Source: Sorghum bicolor
Taxonomy: Eukaryota > Streptophyta > Magnoliopsida > Poales > Poaceae
Assembly (NCBI RefSeq): GCF_000003195.3
Contig: NC_012878.2
Location: 19,754,641-19,818,640 of the forward strand
Direction of reading: 5' to 3'
DNA: 64,000 nucleotides
Shown here: positions 21,651-32,972 of the stretch, piece after piece
Layout: each line of letters opens with the position of its first letter
Position numbering within the stretch: position 1 is the first letter of the stretch
Notes under the pieces: generated by a model
Told to the model about the DNA's origin: nothing
Databases searched by the model: none
What the model saw: the letters and a program-made list of their open reading frames with translations, nothing else
Program-made: the position numbers and the translations under genes

Positions 21651-22564
21651 TACCTCAACTGGTCGAACACCCCCATCACCTTCAATCGAGACGACCATCC
21701 CCACAAGGTAGTCGCCCCGGGCGTCTACCCACTCATCGTCGACCCCAACATCGTCAACGCCAGACTCTCGAAGGTGCTGATGGATGGCGGTAGCAGCCTG
21801 AACATCATCTACCTCGAGACCCTCGACCTCCTCAGCATCAAAAGAACACAGCTCCAACCAAGCGCGGGCGGTTTCCATGGTGTTGTACCTGGAAAGAATG
21901 CGCTGCCAGTAGGTCGAATCGACCTGCTGGTCTGTTTTGGCACGGCGGCCAATTTCAGAAAGGAGATTCTCACCTTTGAGGTGGTGGGATTCCAAGGCAC
22001 GTACCACGCCATCATCGGGCGCTCGGGCTATGCCAAGTTTATGGCTATCCCCAACTACACCCACCTAAAGCTGAAGATGCCAGGGCCAAAGGGGGTCATC
22101 ACCATTAGCTCCTCCTACGAGCACGCGTACGAGTGCGACGTCGAGTGCGTCGAGTATGGAGAAGCTGTCGAGAACTCCACCGAGCTTGCGTCGAGGCTCG
22201 ATGCCCTTGCTGCAAAAGCTCGTGAACCCAAGCGTCATGCAGGCAGCTTTGAGCCGGCAGAAGGCACAAAAACGATCCCGCTCGACCCCAATGGCTCCGA
22301 CGACAAGGCGCTGACGATCAGCGCCGACCTCGACCCCAAATAGGAAGCTGTGCTCGTCGACATTCTCCTTGAAAATCCCGACATGTTTGCATGGAGTCCC
22401 TCGGACATGCTAGGCATACCGAGGGAAGTCGCCGAGCACTCCTTGGAAAATCGAGCCGATTCCAAGCCAGTGACACAACGATTGCGTCGCTTTGACGAGG
22501 AGAAGCGCAAGATCATTGGTGAGGAGATCCACAAGCTTTTGGCAGCCGGATTCATCAAGGAGGT
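21651..22564 (+). pseudogene. pol: protease and start of RT of element C
   Basis: A retropepsin-like domain has its active site M-D-G-G-S-S-L-N-I-I near 21781 and a second conserved block I-I-G-R-S near 22010. A linker follows, then the N-terminal RT region (M-L-G-I-P-R-E near 22407 and R-R-F-D-E-E-K near 22487). A TAG at 22341-22343 interrupts the frame. It is cut at 22564 by D. Beyond D, at 43142, reading continues in the same codon once one duplication copy is discounted. Confidence 0.86.
22560..22564. repeat. Target-site duplication GAGGT, left copy (element D)
   Basis: GAGGT flanks D on the left and is repeated at 43142-43146 on the right. A 5-bp duplication is the usual result of Ty3/gypsy integration. 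Confidence 0.92.
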
Positions 22565-23292
22565 TGTTGATGCAAAACTGATCTGCAAACACAAAGGGCT
22601 AATACCCGATTCAAACGTTAAGGCGTGCCAGCCGATTTGACCTTACAATCGACAAAGGTGATAACTCGACCACTTTGGTCCCGACAACAGCGATGCGCCC
22701 GGATGTCACGACCAAGAGGTGATCACGCGGAACTTGAGAACACGCCGAGTCTGACTCGATGAATTCCTAAGAACTCGTAGTAAAGAGAAAATATGACGAA
22801 GCCGTCGAAAAAGTAGATGCTAGAATATGAGTAAAAACTTGTGTTTGATTGATTGATAGATTCCCTCATTACATTGCCCTAGGGTCTACATTTATACCCT
22901 GTCCGAAGAGCCACAACCAGACATGACTAGGACTCGAATTCCAAACTAAACGGAACCCGCACACAAAACGAATTCTAATAACTAAGGGAAACATAAAACT
23001 ACCCCCTTGTAGCCGACCAGGGCACCGCCACAGATCAATCGGCAATCTCCATGCTTTTCTACAGAGCCATCGGCAGACCTCCTGTTGCGGCCATCGGCAA
23101 ACATTGAGACTGGTCATCGGCACGAACACGTCACCACCTCTGGACTTAGTCACATTCAATTGTCTCTCCATCGGTAACCACCTTCATCGGCAACTTCCCT
23201 ATAGACTAGTTACCGTTGCTTCATCTGCCGATCTATTCTTTACTAACCCCAGGCACGTGTCAAAAGATACATGTCCAAAAACGGTGTCAACA
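22565..23292 (-). repeat. 3' LTR of D (728 bp)
   Basis: On the plus strand it reads TGTTGATGC to GTGTCAACA, the reverse complement of a TG...CA LTR. It is followed by the reverse-complemented polypurine tract (CATGCCCCCCAATTT, 23293-23307). The TATA box on the minus strand is near 22890. Confidence 0.93.
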
Positions 23293-23307
23293 CATGCCCC
23301 CCAATTT

Positions 23308-23853
23308 CGGAGTATAAAATCATTAATGCTCTGAAATTCTCTACAGTAATGATGCCTTTCCACAATTAATTGTCCCAATTCGGTAATCGGCCGTTAAATC
23401 CGAACAACCTCGACCCGATTCTCCTGCAGATCCCTAGAATTCCTCAACCTCCCAAACCGAATCTCTCCACTTTATGCGCCCATCGGCAATATTACCGTTA
23501 GAAGGAACTGCCGATAGACCGACCAGGAGATCTTGTACAGTGAAATATCTTCAGAATCATGACCGCTTGCTGTCAAATCACCTACGCAACCCTTGATTAC
23601 CGTGCGAACAGTTACCATATCCACCAGAATACCCTCGGATTTCATGGATGTGGCAAAGAGATAAGTCAGATTTGCCCCTACCTATTTTGTCCTATAAATA
23701 TTTCCTTCTCGAGTACTCCTTCTCCATCTTGTCATTCTATAGACCCAAATCTACTTTCTTGGCGACGGCAATACCCGAGGACTCCGAGAACTTCAACAAG
23801 GATTTCCTCTAACAACCCTCAAGGCCTTCGATCTCTCCTTCCCTCAAGAAGGA
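23308..23853. other. Upstream region of the PMD gene in D
   Basis: No gene is present. On the plus strand CCTATAAATA at about 23691-23700 is a TATA-like sequence about 155 bp before the ATG at 23854. It may be the promoter of the captured gene. B has a corresponding site. Confidence 0.5.
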
Positions 23854-24776
23854 ATGGCCATCAACTTCATCGTCCCCGATGTCAGTTCATCATCCTTTTT
23901 CTTTTCGCACTTTTGCTGTACTCCTGTTCATTTACAATTCCTTTTACTGAGCACTCTTTTTCTTCTTTTCGTTCTTTTATCCTCAAAAATGTCTATGATT
24001 TGGCCGATAAGATCGTAATTCCTACCGATCAACCTCACCTCCAATGTCTTGGCCCGCTAGGAAACCCAGATCCCATCGATCTAATAAACTCAGAGACAAA
24101 CAAAATCCCCTTTAGGACCGAAAACCTCTCACTAGATCTATGGAAAGATGCCTTCCGTTCCTGGCCCAGTCCCACCAAAGGATAGAAGGATTGGTTCTTG
24201 AGGGTCAGCCATTCAAATGAGGTTCAATGGGGCGAACAGAAGTCAGACCAGTGCATTAGATTGTCCCTTGCTGATATGGAGAGGAATGAGTCACTGCTAA
24301 TCACTGCTTCGTACTTTTGGTCAGACACACTCAATGCTTTTGTGTTTGGACATGGCCCTGCCTCTCCTACACTTGCCGATGTACTCATGCTCACCGGCTT
24401 AGACATATCCACTGCCGATAACAGCCATCTATTTGACACCAAACACAGTTCCAAGGTAGAAACTCGCGCTATCAGCGGTTGGTCTGGGTACATTCAGAAG
24501 TACCGAAAAACAGGACCTGTCAGTACAAAGGAACAGACCACTTTTCTGAACATGTGGCTGGACAAGTTTGTATTCTGTGGCCGATCGGCGGGACCAACCT
24601 CTATTTACTTATCAGCAGCAGAAAGATTGGCCAATGGTGGACGATTTCCTCTTGGCCGATACCTGCTCGGCTTTGCTTATCACCTCCTCCACCAGATAGC
24701 CAAGAAACTTCTGCTAGGTCAACCCATCGGCAACTTAGGGGGTCCTTGGTGGTTTATCCACATGTGGCTTAGTCTC
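23854..24776 (+). pseudogene. PMD gene of D, 5' part (before E insertion)
   Basis: It begins at ATG 23854 (M-A-I-N-F), with a first intron of about 120 bp. The acceptor that reads CTAG in B is CTATG here, so the splice site appears lost. The PMD exon continues with D-L-A-D-K-I near 24000, a TAG at 24183-24185 where B has TGG, then the conserved blocks W-L-D-K-F-V-F-C (24556) and L-G-R-Y-L-L-G (24650). The protein is cut at M-W-L-S-L by E. The rest is at 32968-35375. It runs antisense to gag-pol of D and is the same gene as in B. Confidence 0.83.
24772..24776. repeat. Target-site duplication GTCTC, left copy (element E)
   Basis: GTCTC precedes E and is repeated at 32968-32972 directly after it. 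Removing E and one copy restores the PMD reading frame seen in B. Confidence 0.92.
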
Positions 24777-26009
24777 TGTTGACGGTCCTTAAGTATCAAA
24801 TTTAATTATCAAATAAACAAAGAAAAGGATCCAAATGAAATCAACATCTAGACTTAGGGTTTTATCTCACAGAATTCCACGAGTTTTGGTGTTTGTCTAT
24901 TTCTGCAGGGGGTTATCAGGAAATAAGGAAGAAAGGCCCACATGTCGGGATTACATAGAGATATCAACCCACCGCGTAATTTTCTACCATCTAGAAGACT
25001 CCAGAAGCCACGAGAAGGAAGCGGAGCCCGAAAGGGGCCAGGCCGAGGGCGCCCGCCCTGAGGACCTGGGCGCCCGCCCCCCTCTAGACTTCGTTCCGGA
25101 CTCTCTTCGCACACGACGTTCCACCGACCTATTGGATCCAGAATAACATAGTACCACCTCGCCTATCGACCCAAAAACGCATAGAAGGGGAGGACTATAT
25201 AAGGAGACCCCCTCTGGCCCTGGAGGAGACAAGAAATTATCATAGAGATTGAGGGGTGCCCTCGAAGGAAAACCTCTTCTCTAAATAATATTTCTTTTTA
25301 GGCTTAGCAACCAATGTAGAGTAGAAATAGATCTTCTAGTTTCTACTAGATTGAGAGAGACAGAGTGGAGGTGTGGATCGGAGGAAGGCTAGCCTGTCGG
25401 TGTCTACTCCGAGTTGTACCTACGGGATCAAGTCTCCTAACCCGAGGCTTGCTTCTAAGATTCTTCAGTAATTCGACTTCTAATACTAGTAAGTTCTTGT
25501 TTTATTGCTCTTTGGTTTATGAGTTTACTTTAATCCTCTTCCGGTTGAGTATTAGAGTAATCACTTGTTAGCGTAAATGTGGTGTTTAGGCTAGGGTACT
25601 CATAGATATCCCCTGACTAGCTGGACCGTGGTAGTAGCGAGGAATGTGACAATTCCGAGTTACCTTTGCAGATCACATCTCGTTAGCAGGACGGGTAGGT
25701 TTATAGGTGCGTGTCGAACATCCTTTGTGTTGTCTAGATTCCGTGAGCCTCCCCAATAGAACAGTAGATCATCCTTACCAAGGTTAGAACGAGACTAAGG
25801 TTGCAGTCTTCTCTATACATCACTCACATCGAGAGACATTCTTTGTAGCCTAAAGGGATAGTAGCAATAGATTTGGTTAGTCAGATGCACCCTTTCTCCC
25901 AGTGGTAAAAATATAAATACGATAACTCTGGATAACCTCCCGGGTGAAATGCTCACCGATATCCGTGCGCTTGCGGACCATTTTCTAATTGCGTTACCAA
26001 ATATCAACA
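24777..26009 (+). repeat. 5' LTR of E (1,233 bp)
   Basis: It runs from TGTTGACGG to ATATCAACA. TATA box CTATATAAGG is at about 25195-25204. Near 25045-25080 it has two copies of GGGCGCCCGCCC separated by a short spacer, where the 3' LTR has only one. This explains the 20-bp length difference. Confidence 0.95.
25195..25204 (+). promoter_or_regulatory. TATA box in E 5' LTR
   Basis: CTATATAAGG follows a GC-rich stretch and is conserved in the 3' LTR (32153-32162). It is the likely start region of the genomic RNA. Confidence 0.65.
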
Positions 26010-26017
26010 AGCATTTC

Positions 26018-26035
26018 TGGCGCCGTTGCCGGGGA
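26018..26035 (+). other. Primer-binding site of E, tRNA-Asp type
   Basis: TGGCGCCGTTGCCGGGGA lies 8 bp inside the 5' LTR. This is the classic PBS of Athila-like and several other plant LTR elements, complementary to the tRNA-Asp 3' end. Confidence 0.85.
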
Positions 26036-26122
26036 GAAAGATGGTTTGCTGAGATAACTTTGAGTCTTGCTATTATCTTGTATTATACTTTTATACTTTT
26101 ATTCTTTTATCTTTTTATCTTT

Positions 26123-27049
26123 ATGGATAACTCAAATTCCATACCTATTATTAAATTCTTTGCACCTTCGGAGACCAGCCATATACCATGGGAGTCAACA
26201 CGTTCTGCCCCTAATTATGATCTGTGTCCGGAGTTGATTGCAATAGGTCAAAACCAACCCTTTTCTATAGCCGAGGTCCTATCTTTTAATCACAAAGATA
26301 ATGCACTTTTAGCTACACCTAGGGAATCTATTAATCTTTCTATAAATTCTGGTTTAGACCTAGCCCTACAAGACCATGTTTTTCCTAGATATTTTCACAT
26401 TGGTATTAATCATATAACCTTTGGTAGAGTCCTTCTTTCTTTATCTATTAGTAAAGGAAGGTATGTCTTCATTTGTGGACATCCTTCTTGTACTAGCCTT
26501 CATAGAATAATCTTAGAGATAGAGAAGGAATCATCTCCCAGACGAGGAAAGGAAGTTTCAATAGCCGATTTCCAAACATTTCAGTCCCATGATTCAGCTA
26601 TCCATCCCATCCTTGAGCTTAATAGTTTCTACTATGCTCTTCCTCTTGAACCTCCCGATAATCCTATGAATCTTTCTAGACATCCCATGCATAAGAAGGA
26701 GGATCGAGAAAAGCAACATCAATGGCTAGAGGGCATTAAAAATCCATGTGCTATCACCATTGAATGGATAGATAAAACAAACTTGAGAGACAAACCTAGA
26801 GGAATTTTAAACATTCATGAAGAATCAACCTTGGAGTTTGAGAATGAGAGAAACAACAGTGAGCATGGAAGTTGTTTCATAAATACCTCACCCAGTCCTT
26901 GCTCATATAAAACATCTCTCCAATCAATTTGTCTCTCCATCCTTACCATATTTGAGATCTCCAACCCCCTCTTCTTTTCTATTTATAAAAACTTTAAAAG
27001 GGCGGTTGTTGATGCATATGTCTATAATAAATATTGCAGATCTCGTTGA
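26123..27049 (+). CDS. Uncharacterised intact ORF of E (308 aa)
   Basis: ATG at 26123 (M-D-N-S-N) is the first after the PBS, and the frame is open for 308 codons. It occupies the gag position, but I cannot match it to the Athila capsid, zinc knuckle or any enzyme. Visible traits are a low-charge N-terminal half with many Ser, Ile and Leu, a Lys/Glu-rich middle (K-K-E-D-R-E-K near residue 190), an acidic Glu/Asn stretch near 240 and a hydrophobic, basic C-terminus. It could be a divergent gag, a captured host exon or a frame kept by chance. The codon-rich, stop-free length in AT-rich DNA argues against chance. Confidence 0.6.
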   Translation: MDNSNSIPIIKFFAPSETSHIPWESTRSAPNYDLCPELIAIGQNQPFSIAEVLSFNHKDNALLATPRESINLSINSGLDLALQDHVFPRYFHIGINHITFGRVLLSLSISKGRYVFICGHPSCTSLHRIILEIEKESSPRRGKEVSIADFQTFQSHDSAIHPILELNSFYYALPLEPPDNPMNLSRHPMHKKEDREKQHQWLEGIKNPCAITIEWIDKTNLRDKPRGILNIHEESTLEFENERNNSEHGSCFINTSPSPCSYKTSLQSICLSILTIFEISNPLFFSIYKNFKRAVVDAYVYNKYCRSR

Positions 27050-28380
27050 GTTAATTGATGGTTCCCCAATGACAAGCTTAGTGTCCTAAAACAAGCACTT
27101 CTAATTATTTGCAACATTGCCTTGTGTATTGAGCATATAAAGATAATTGTAGAAATATTCCTTCGGGTATTCTTGCCACTAACCTTTCTAGGATTGGAGC
27201 AAGAAGATCGGATGAATGACAAGCGCAAGGTATGCCCAACCAATCATCATGCAACATTAAATTAAATTCATTCAATCTTGAATTTTGCAAAATTCAAGCT
27301 TGGGGGAGTACTTTACATAAAACATCCTTTGCCATGTTGCTATGTTGGTTGTCCTTACCTTTGAGACATGCTCAATTTGTTAAATACTAATCACACTACC
27401 TCATCTCCACTTGAGTAGATCTCTATAAAAGCCATCATGATACCTTTGTTTATCCTAGTAAGTGTTAGTTTGGAAGTACTGGTCACACTTCCAATGGCAT
27501 TTAAATTAAGCGTGGTGCTTAGGTTAAATAGCCTTCCTTAATCTGATTAGACATGGAGTCTAGTTTGGTTACTGAACTAAAAACTGCTTGAGTAGATATT
27601 GGTATATTTTGTTGGACTAACCCCTGTAGGAAAACTTTCAATATCAACCTGGGAAGTCCTGAGATGCAAACTCATTAGAGATGAAGAAAGTGACACATGA
27701 AGTTTAACAATTTGCACAAGAAAGACGTAGCTCATAAGAGATGATTCATGGAGGGTGCCACAAACACGATGCACAACCGCTAAGAAAGGAAAGCTTCCAC
27801 AAGGTGATACTGTACCATCACTCTTCAAGTAAGGTAACATCTTAAGGTACTTGACTAACACTTTTATAAGCTCCTCCTTGGTTCTGGCATTCACATAAAT
27901 AAAGAGACAAACATGTATGATTTATAACTCCAAATTAACCAACTCAATTAATTCAACATGTTTAGTCCTTTAATCTTTGTTCTTAGTACTACCTTCGTGA
28001 CCCCACACTCCTAATCATATAAGCTAAAGTATTGCACATCCAATCTTTGGAAGATATAAACAAAACATAAATATAGATAGATTATCTTTCCATTAGGTTG
28101 AGCCATCTGATCTGACAAATGCTACACTCATGATCCATCAACTTTGTCTTGCTCACTATGCTTAAGGTTAGAGAAGAACAAATACACTTTTGGTTCTGTT
28201 GGTGTTTTTCACCAACAGGGCCCATGCACTTGATCTCTACCTTGTCTCTATGAGCAGGAACACTTCGAGCATAATATGAAGGAGTTTTACAACTCCCAGA
28301 TTCCACCAAGTGAAGAACTAGGATCTACGAGCACAAACACACTGGAGATACTGGACGCTCAGGCAATCACTGCCCTGAGA
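27050..28380. other. Non-coding interior of E
   Basis: AT-rich, with only short frames. It contains an AAGCTTGGGGGAGT polypurine-like motif at about 27297-27310, a near-copy of the functional tract at 31741. I see nothing else. Confidence 0.6.
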
Positions 28381-28905
28381 TGCTTGAGGACGTGAACTAC
28401 ATCAACAACAATAACAACTATTACTACAACCGTCCTCAACAACATCAAGGTTGGAATCAACAGAGGCCTAATTACTCAGAGAGGTGATCTAGGACGCCCT
28501 GTCATCCCGATCTCCATCGGCATGGTGGACTTCCCAGAAGCACTCTACGACTTTGGCTCCAGCGTCAACATTATGCCCAGGGTTGCAGATCGGACACTCA
28601 GTTTCCCAAAGGAAATATTGAAGAACCTCTGCGTCCGAGTTGGTACCTTATACGCTCCAGCAAACTTCATGGTGATAGAGACTGGTACTGAGGAGAGGGC
28701 ACCCATCATCTTAGGGAGGCCATTCCTAAACACTAGAGCTGTCATCTATGCTAATGCTGCCAAGATCAGTCTCTACATCAAGGGGAAGAAGGAGACTTTC
28801 CTTCAAGAACAAGACTACACAAACTTCAGAGCAACCCCGACATCAACCAAGGAAGAGGACCAACAGGAGGAACAGGAACAAGCAAATGTGGACCGAGTCA
28901 GCTAA
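28381..28905 (+). pseudogene. gag tail remnant plus first protease-like domain of E
   Basis: From 28381 an Asn/Tyr/Gln-rich tail (E-M-L-E-D-V-N-Y, then N and Y runs, then G-W-N-Q-Q) resembles the end of Athila gag and stops at TGA near 28486. From 28522 an open frame of 127 codons carries a retropepsin-like core: active-site D-F-G-S-S-V-N-I-M-P (28549) and the flap/second-half block I-I-L-G-R-P-F-L near 28708. In Athila polyproteins this domain lies between gag and RT. The D-F-G form in place of D-L-G or D-T-G makes activity uncertain. It ends with a Glu/Gln-rich tail and TAA. Confidence 0.7.
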
Positions 28906-29541
28906 GATGGTCACTGCAGTTCAAGGAGGTCAAGATCGTCGACTCAAGTCACCTTTCTTGATCAAGAAGGACGACCCTAGTGTTCTAAGCATTGAGTGCA
29001 CAATCAACAGATACTCTTTTCAGAAGACACTCTACGACACCGGATCTAACGTCAACATAATGGCCGTAGTCACTTATCAGCTCCTGCATAGAACCATGCC
29101 CCTACAACCAAGATACATTCAGTTTCAAACAATTTTTAGGTCATTGACATAGGAGAAGACGAGTATGATCCATCCACCATCCTTGGAAGACCGTTCCTAA
29201 ACACTATCAAAGCCATTATCTACATTGGAACCGGAGAAGTCCATATGCACTTCCCCTCAGAGAAGGTACGCCGTTATTTTACTGACCCTAACTATATCGT
29301 TAAAGAATCTAAGCAGGTCAGAAAGAGACGCAACCGCAACCAGAGGAGGCAGATCAAAAAGGACGGATGGGCAGACTATGAAGGAGAAGTTGTAAGATCA
29401 GAAGACGTTGAGTTTAAACAGAATTATCTAGAGGAAATTGAAACACCGAGTCAGGTATGGAAAATGAAGATAACTGTAAATGAAGAGGAGGCGCTGCCGG
29501 AAGTACCGACTACGCCACCCAACGAACCTCAGGACGATTAA
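28906..29541 (+). pseudogene. Second protease-like domain of E, one stop
   Basis: A second retropepsin-like unit directly downstream has active site Y-D-T-G-S-N-V-N-I-M at about 29034 and T-I-L-G-R-P-F-L near 29178. Between them TAG at 29150-29152 and a frame change interrupt the domain. A Lys/Arg-rich stretch and an acidic tail ending at TAA 29539-29541 follow. It is a tandem relative of the preceding domain and not an RT. The two copies are diverged, so the duplication is old or the second was acquired separately. Confidence 0.65.
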
Positions 29542-31740
29542 GAAAATGGAGAGTCCCGCTCGGAGGACTTAAAAACACCGAACGCCTTGCCAAGAGGTAA
29601 ACTTGTTAGTTATCCTTTCCCTTTTAATTATTTCAAATAGTTTACTTAGTTAATCATGTTCGTATTATCCTAGAAAGAAAATAAAAATGTGAAAAAAACT
29701 GTAAGCCCCATATGAGTAGACGAGTGGCATAAAACCCATAAGTACATTCACTGTGGTGGCATAAAAATAAAATAAATATTTTTCTGCTTTATAAAAACAA
29801 AAATATAAAAACAGGGAGTAATATTTATTAAGGAGTCTCAACATGATAAAGGCTAGATATTTATGCTAACACTTAACGAGTTCCACAAAGCTTTATTGTC
29901 TATTTGAGCTCCACAGAATTCAAGGATCAAAGAAGACTAGCAGTCGAAGGACATCCTAATCGCTGTCGGGGTGCTGTCGACTTTCAAATACACCTCCATC
30001 ACCTGCTAGCTACATCAGAAGAAATTACGTCAAAATTCAGCTTGGGGGAGAGCACCCCCATTTATCTCGCTAAGTATTTCTACCTATCTTTATACTTATA
30101 TTATGTTAGAATATTAAAATACATAAACTATGAAAAACCCAAATAAAGATTTTGTGCTTTTATATATATATCTTTGATTAGTTTGCTAAATAAATAAATA
30201 AATAAAATTTGCTATGAACCCTCATGATAAGCTCTCTCATGGAAATGATGAATAGTTGCTCTGCCATGACTAGTTCTTAAAATTGAAATCTCTCTCAAGT
30301 TTAGGCATAACTGTTATAATTTAAAGCTTGCTCTAAACCTAAACTTGTGGAAAGAGTACTTGATCTAAAGTCTAAGTCATTAACGGATATGATATGGGAA
30401 GGTTGAGCTGTTGTTTATCTATTCCTAGAGATGCTAGAATTCTGGAGAATTTTTATCTTTGAAAAATCTTTAAAATAACACATGATGAGTTCCTGTATGA
30501 TGAGAGTTTAAATTCCTACCACAGCCATATATACATGCTTGCTAGACTTTGAGCCACACATTTACTTTTTACTGCTTATGAGCATTGAGTGTGGTCAAGC
30601 TGTGTAGACCCTTAGGAGCTTGTCATGTGGTTAAAATCAAGATTCACTTGCACATTCACTCATACATGCTACTTCTACTCCGGAAGTACCATCCACATAT
30701 ATCCACTCATTTCCATCTCCACATTTACCCGAAATTATTCTACTCCTAATCCGGGAGAGAATAGCCAAAAATATTTTCCTATCCCTGTTATTCCCTGTGA
30801 AATAAATGCTCGAGTTATCTTGGTTACTACCACTTGCTATATTATTTCAGGAAATGAGTGCTCTAAAAAAAAGAAAAAAGAAAAAAAAGGAAAAAAAATA
30901 ATAATAAAATAAATAATATACGAGGAAATAAAAAGGGGCAAGTGCCCGAAACCTCGAAGAAAAAGAAAAAAAAAAGAAAAAAAAAAGTGAGACGAGAGGT
31001 AAAAATGGACAAGTGTCCGACAGTAGAATTAGGGGTACAAGATACCCACCTGAGAGGAAAGAGAAAGAAAATATAGAGCATCTCATTCTCCTCATAAAGT
31101 TTCAAAAGCAAGGAAGGTATGTATCCCCTCAAAGAGCAAAGTAGAATTAGACTTCCACCACCATTATCACCATCATCACCAAACACCATTCACATGCACA
31201 TCTTGATTTGGCTTATTGATTTGTTTCTTTGGATCCATGGTTTGACTATGCAATAAATGTCTTGTAAGTATGTATACTTTATCTCCCACCTATGAGCTCC
31301 AGATATTAAAGCCTTATTAGAGTAGGGTGAGAGAGAAGACAATGTCACTATGCTTCATACCACAAATACCACATATCTTGAGAGAAGGCATATACCATCA
31401 CTGCCTTGGTAAGGATCCAAAAATACCACAAAAGAGAGACCTGAGAGAATCATACAAGGAATTTCTGAGTTTTATTTGAAAATCTGCAAAAACCCCAGAG
31501 CTATAGCTGATCAAGAATAAGAGACATGACACTTGGCTAGACTGTTCTATCTTTTAACCACTCAAGACAGAAGTGACGGTTACAAGTCCTATGGTGTAGG
31601 TAAAGTAAGTAAGTTTTAAGTCTTAACAGTTTATTCTAACTCAGAGATGAGATCTTGCTTAAATGCGTGTGTACTTCTAAGAAATGAAACCACTGCAGAA
31701 ACTCTTGAGTTCATCCTTGCTCAGGGACGAGCAAGAGGTA
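29542..31740. other. Non-coding 3' interior of E with low-complexity tracts
   Basis: No gene is present. It contains an AGCTTGGGGGAGAG motif at about 30040-30053, a TAAA tetranucleotide repeat at about 30186-30207 and long A/G-rich low-complexity sequence at about 30865-30990. The region resembles the long 3' untranslated part of Athila-type elements. Confidence 0.65.
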
Positions 31741-31754
31741 AGCTTGGGGGAGTT
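31741..31754 (+). other. Polypurine tract of E
   Basis: AGCTTGGGGGAGTT abuts the 3' LTR. It is preceded by GGGACGAGCAAGAGGT, as in Athila-type elements. Confidence 0.85.
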
Positions 31755-32967
31755 TGTTGACGGTCCTTAAGTATCAAATTTAATTATCAAATAAACAAAG
31801 AAAAGGATCCAAATGAAATCAACATCTAGACTTAGGGTTTTATCTGACAGAATTCCACGAGTTTTGGTGTTTGTCTATTTCTGTAGGGGGGTTATCAGGA
31901 AATAAGGAAGAAATGCCCACATGTCGGCATTACATAGAGATATCAACCCACCGTGTAATTTTCTACCATCTAGAAGACTCCAGAAGCCACGGGAAGGAAG
32001 CGGAGCCCGAAAGGGGCCAGGCCCAGGGCGCCCGCCCCCCTCTGGACTCCGTTCTGGACTCTCTTCGCACACGACGTTCCACCGACCTATTGGATCCAGA
32101 ATAACATAGTACCACCTCGCCTATCGACCCAAAAACGCATAGAAGGGGAGGACTATATAAGGAGACCCCCTCTGGCCCTGGAGGAGACAAGAAATTATCA
32201 TAGAGATTGAGGGGTGCCCTCGAAGGAAAACCTCTTCTCTAAATAATATTTCTTTTTAGGCTTAGCAACCAATGTAAAGTAGAAATAGATCTTCTAGTTT
32301 CTACTATATTGAGAGAGATAGAGTGGAGGTGTGGATCGGAGGAAGGCCGGCCTGTCGGTGTCTACTCCGAGTTGTACCTACGGGATCAAGTCTCCTAACC
32401 CGAGGCTTGCTTCTAAGATTCTTCAGTAATTCAACTTCTAATACTAGTAAGTTCTTGTTTTATTGTTCTTTGGTTTATGAGTTTACTTTAATCCTCTTCC
32501 GGTTGAGTATTAGAGTAATCACTTGTTAGCGTAAACGTGGTGTTTAGGCTAGGGTACTCATAGATATCCCCTGACTAGCTGGACCATGGTAGTAGCGAGG
32601 AACGTGACAATTCCGAGTTACCTTTGCAGATCACATCTCGTTAGCAGGACGGGTAGGTTTATAAGTGCGGGTCGAACATCCTTTGTGTTGTCTAGATTCC
32701 GTGAGCCTCCCCAATAGAACAGTAGATCATCCTTACCAAGGTTAGAACGAGACTAAGGTTGCAGTCTTCTCTATATATCACTCACATCGAGAGACATTCT
32801 TTGTAGCCTAAAGGGATAGTAGCAATAGATTTGGTTAGTCAGATGCACCCTTTCTCCCAGTGGTAAAAATATAAATATGATAACTCTAGATAACCTCCCG
32901 GGTGAAATGCTCACCGATATCCGTGCGCTTGCGGATCATTTTCTAATTGCGTTACCAAATATCAACA
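31755..32967 (+). repeat. 3' LTR of E (1,213 bp)
   Basis: Matches 24777-26009 throughout, with about 27 substitutions and one 20-bp deletion in the GC-rich part. It ends ATATCAACA, followed by the GTCTC duplication and the resumed PMD gene of D. Confidence 0.95.
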
Positions 32968-32972
32968 GTCTC
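32968..32972. repeat. Target-site duplication GTCTC, right copy (element E)
   Basis: Matches 24772-24776 and confirms the boundaries of E. Confidence 0.92.

Larger units (their letters stand above)
20945..22564 (+). mobile_element. Element C, segment 1 (Tat-lineage Ty3/gypsy; gag end, protease, RT start)
   Basis: This is the host element for B, D and A2. The segment starts where B ends and stops at the D insertion. The GAGGT duplication (22560-22564 and 43142-43146) shows that the same element continues at 43142. The 5' LTR and most of gag lie outside, beyond B. Confidence 0.88.
24777..32967 (+). mobile_element. Element E: non-autonomous Athila-type LTR retrotransposon
   Basis: 8.19 kb with LTRs of 1,233 and 1,213 bp, a tRNA-Asp-type PBS, a polypurine tract of the Athila form (AGCTTGGGGGAG) and 5-bp duplications GTCTC. 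Inside are an intact 308-aa ORF of unknown function, a gag-tail remnant and two protease-like domains. I find no RT, RNase H or integrase motif in any frame, so it must depend on a helper element. LTR differences number about 27 by eye (about 2%), which makes it younger than D. Confidence 0.92.

Noticed and set aside
24835..25232. Short frames in the E LTR (both strands, repeated at 31871-32190)
   Set aside because: They differ between LTRs by a 20-bp indel and cover the promoter and GC-rich repeat. No protein feature.
27577..27894. 105-codon minus-strand frame inside E
   Set aside because: No recognisable domain, no counterpart and an AT-rich setting. Treated as chance.
30847..31189. Phe-rich minus-strand frames
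   Set aside because: They are translations of an A/G-rich low-complexity tract and nothing more.
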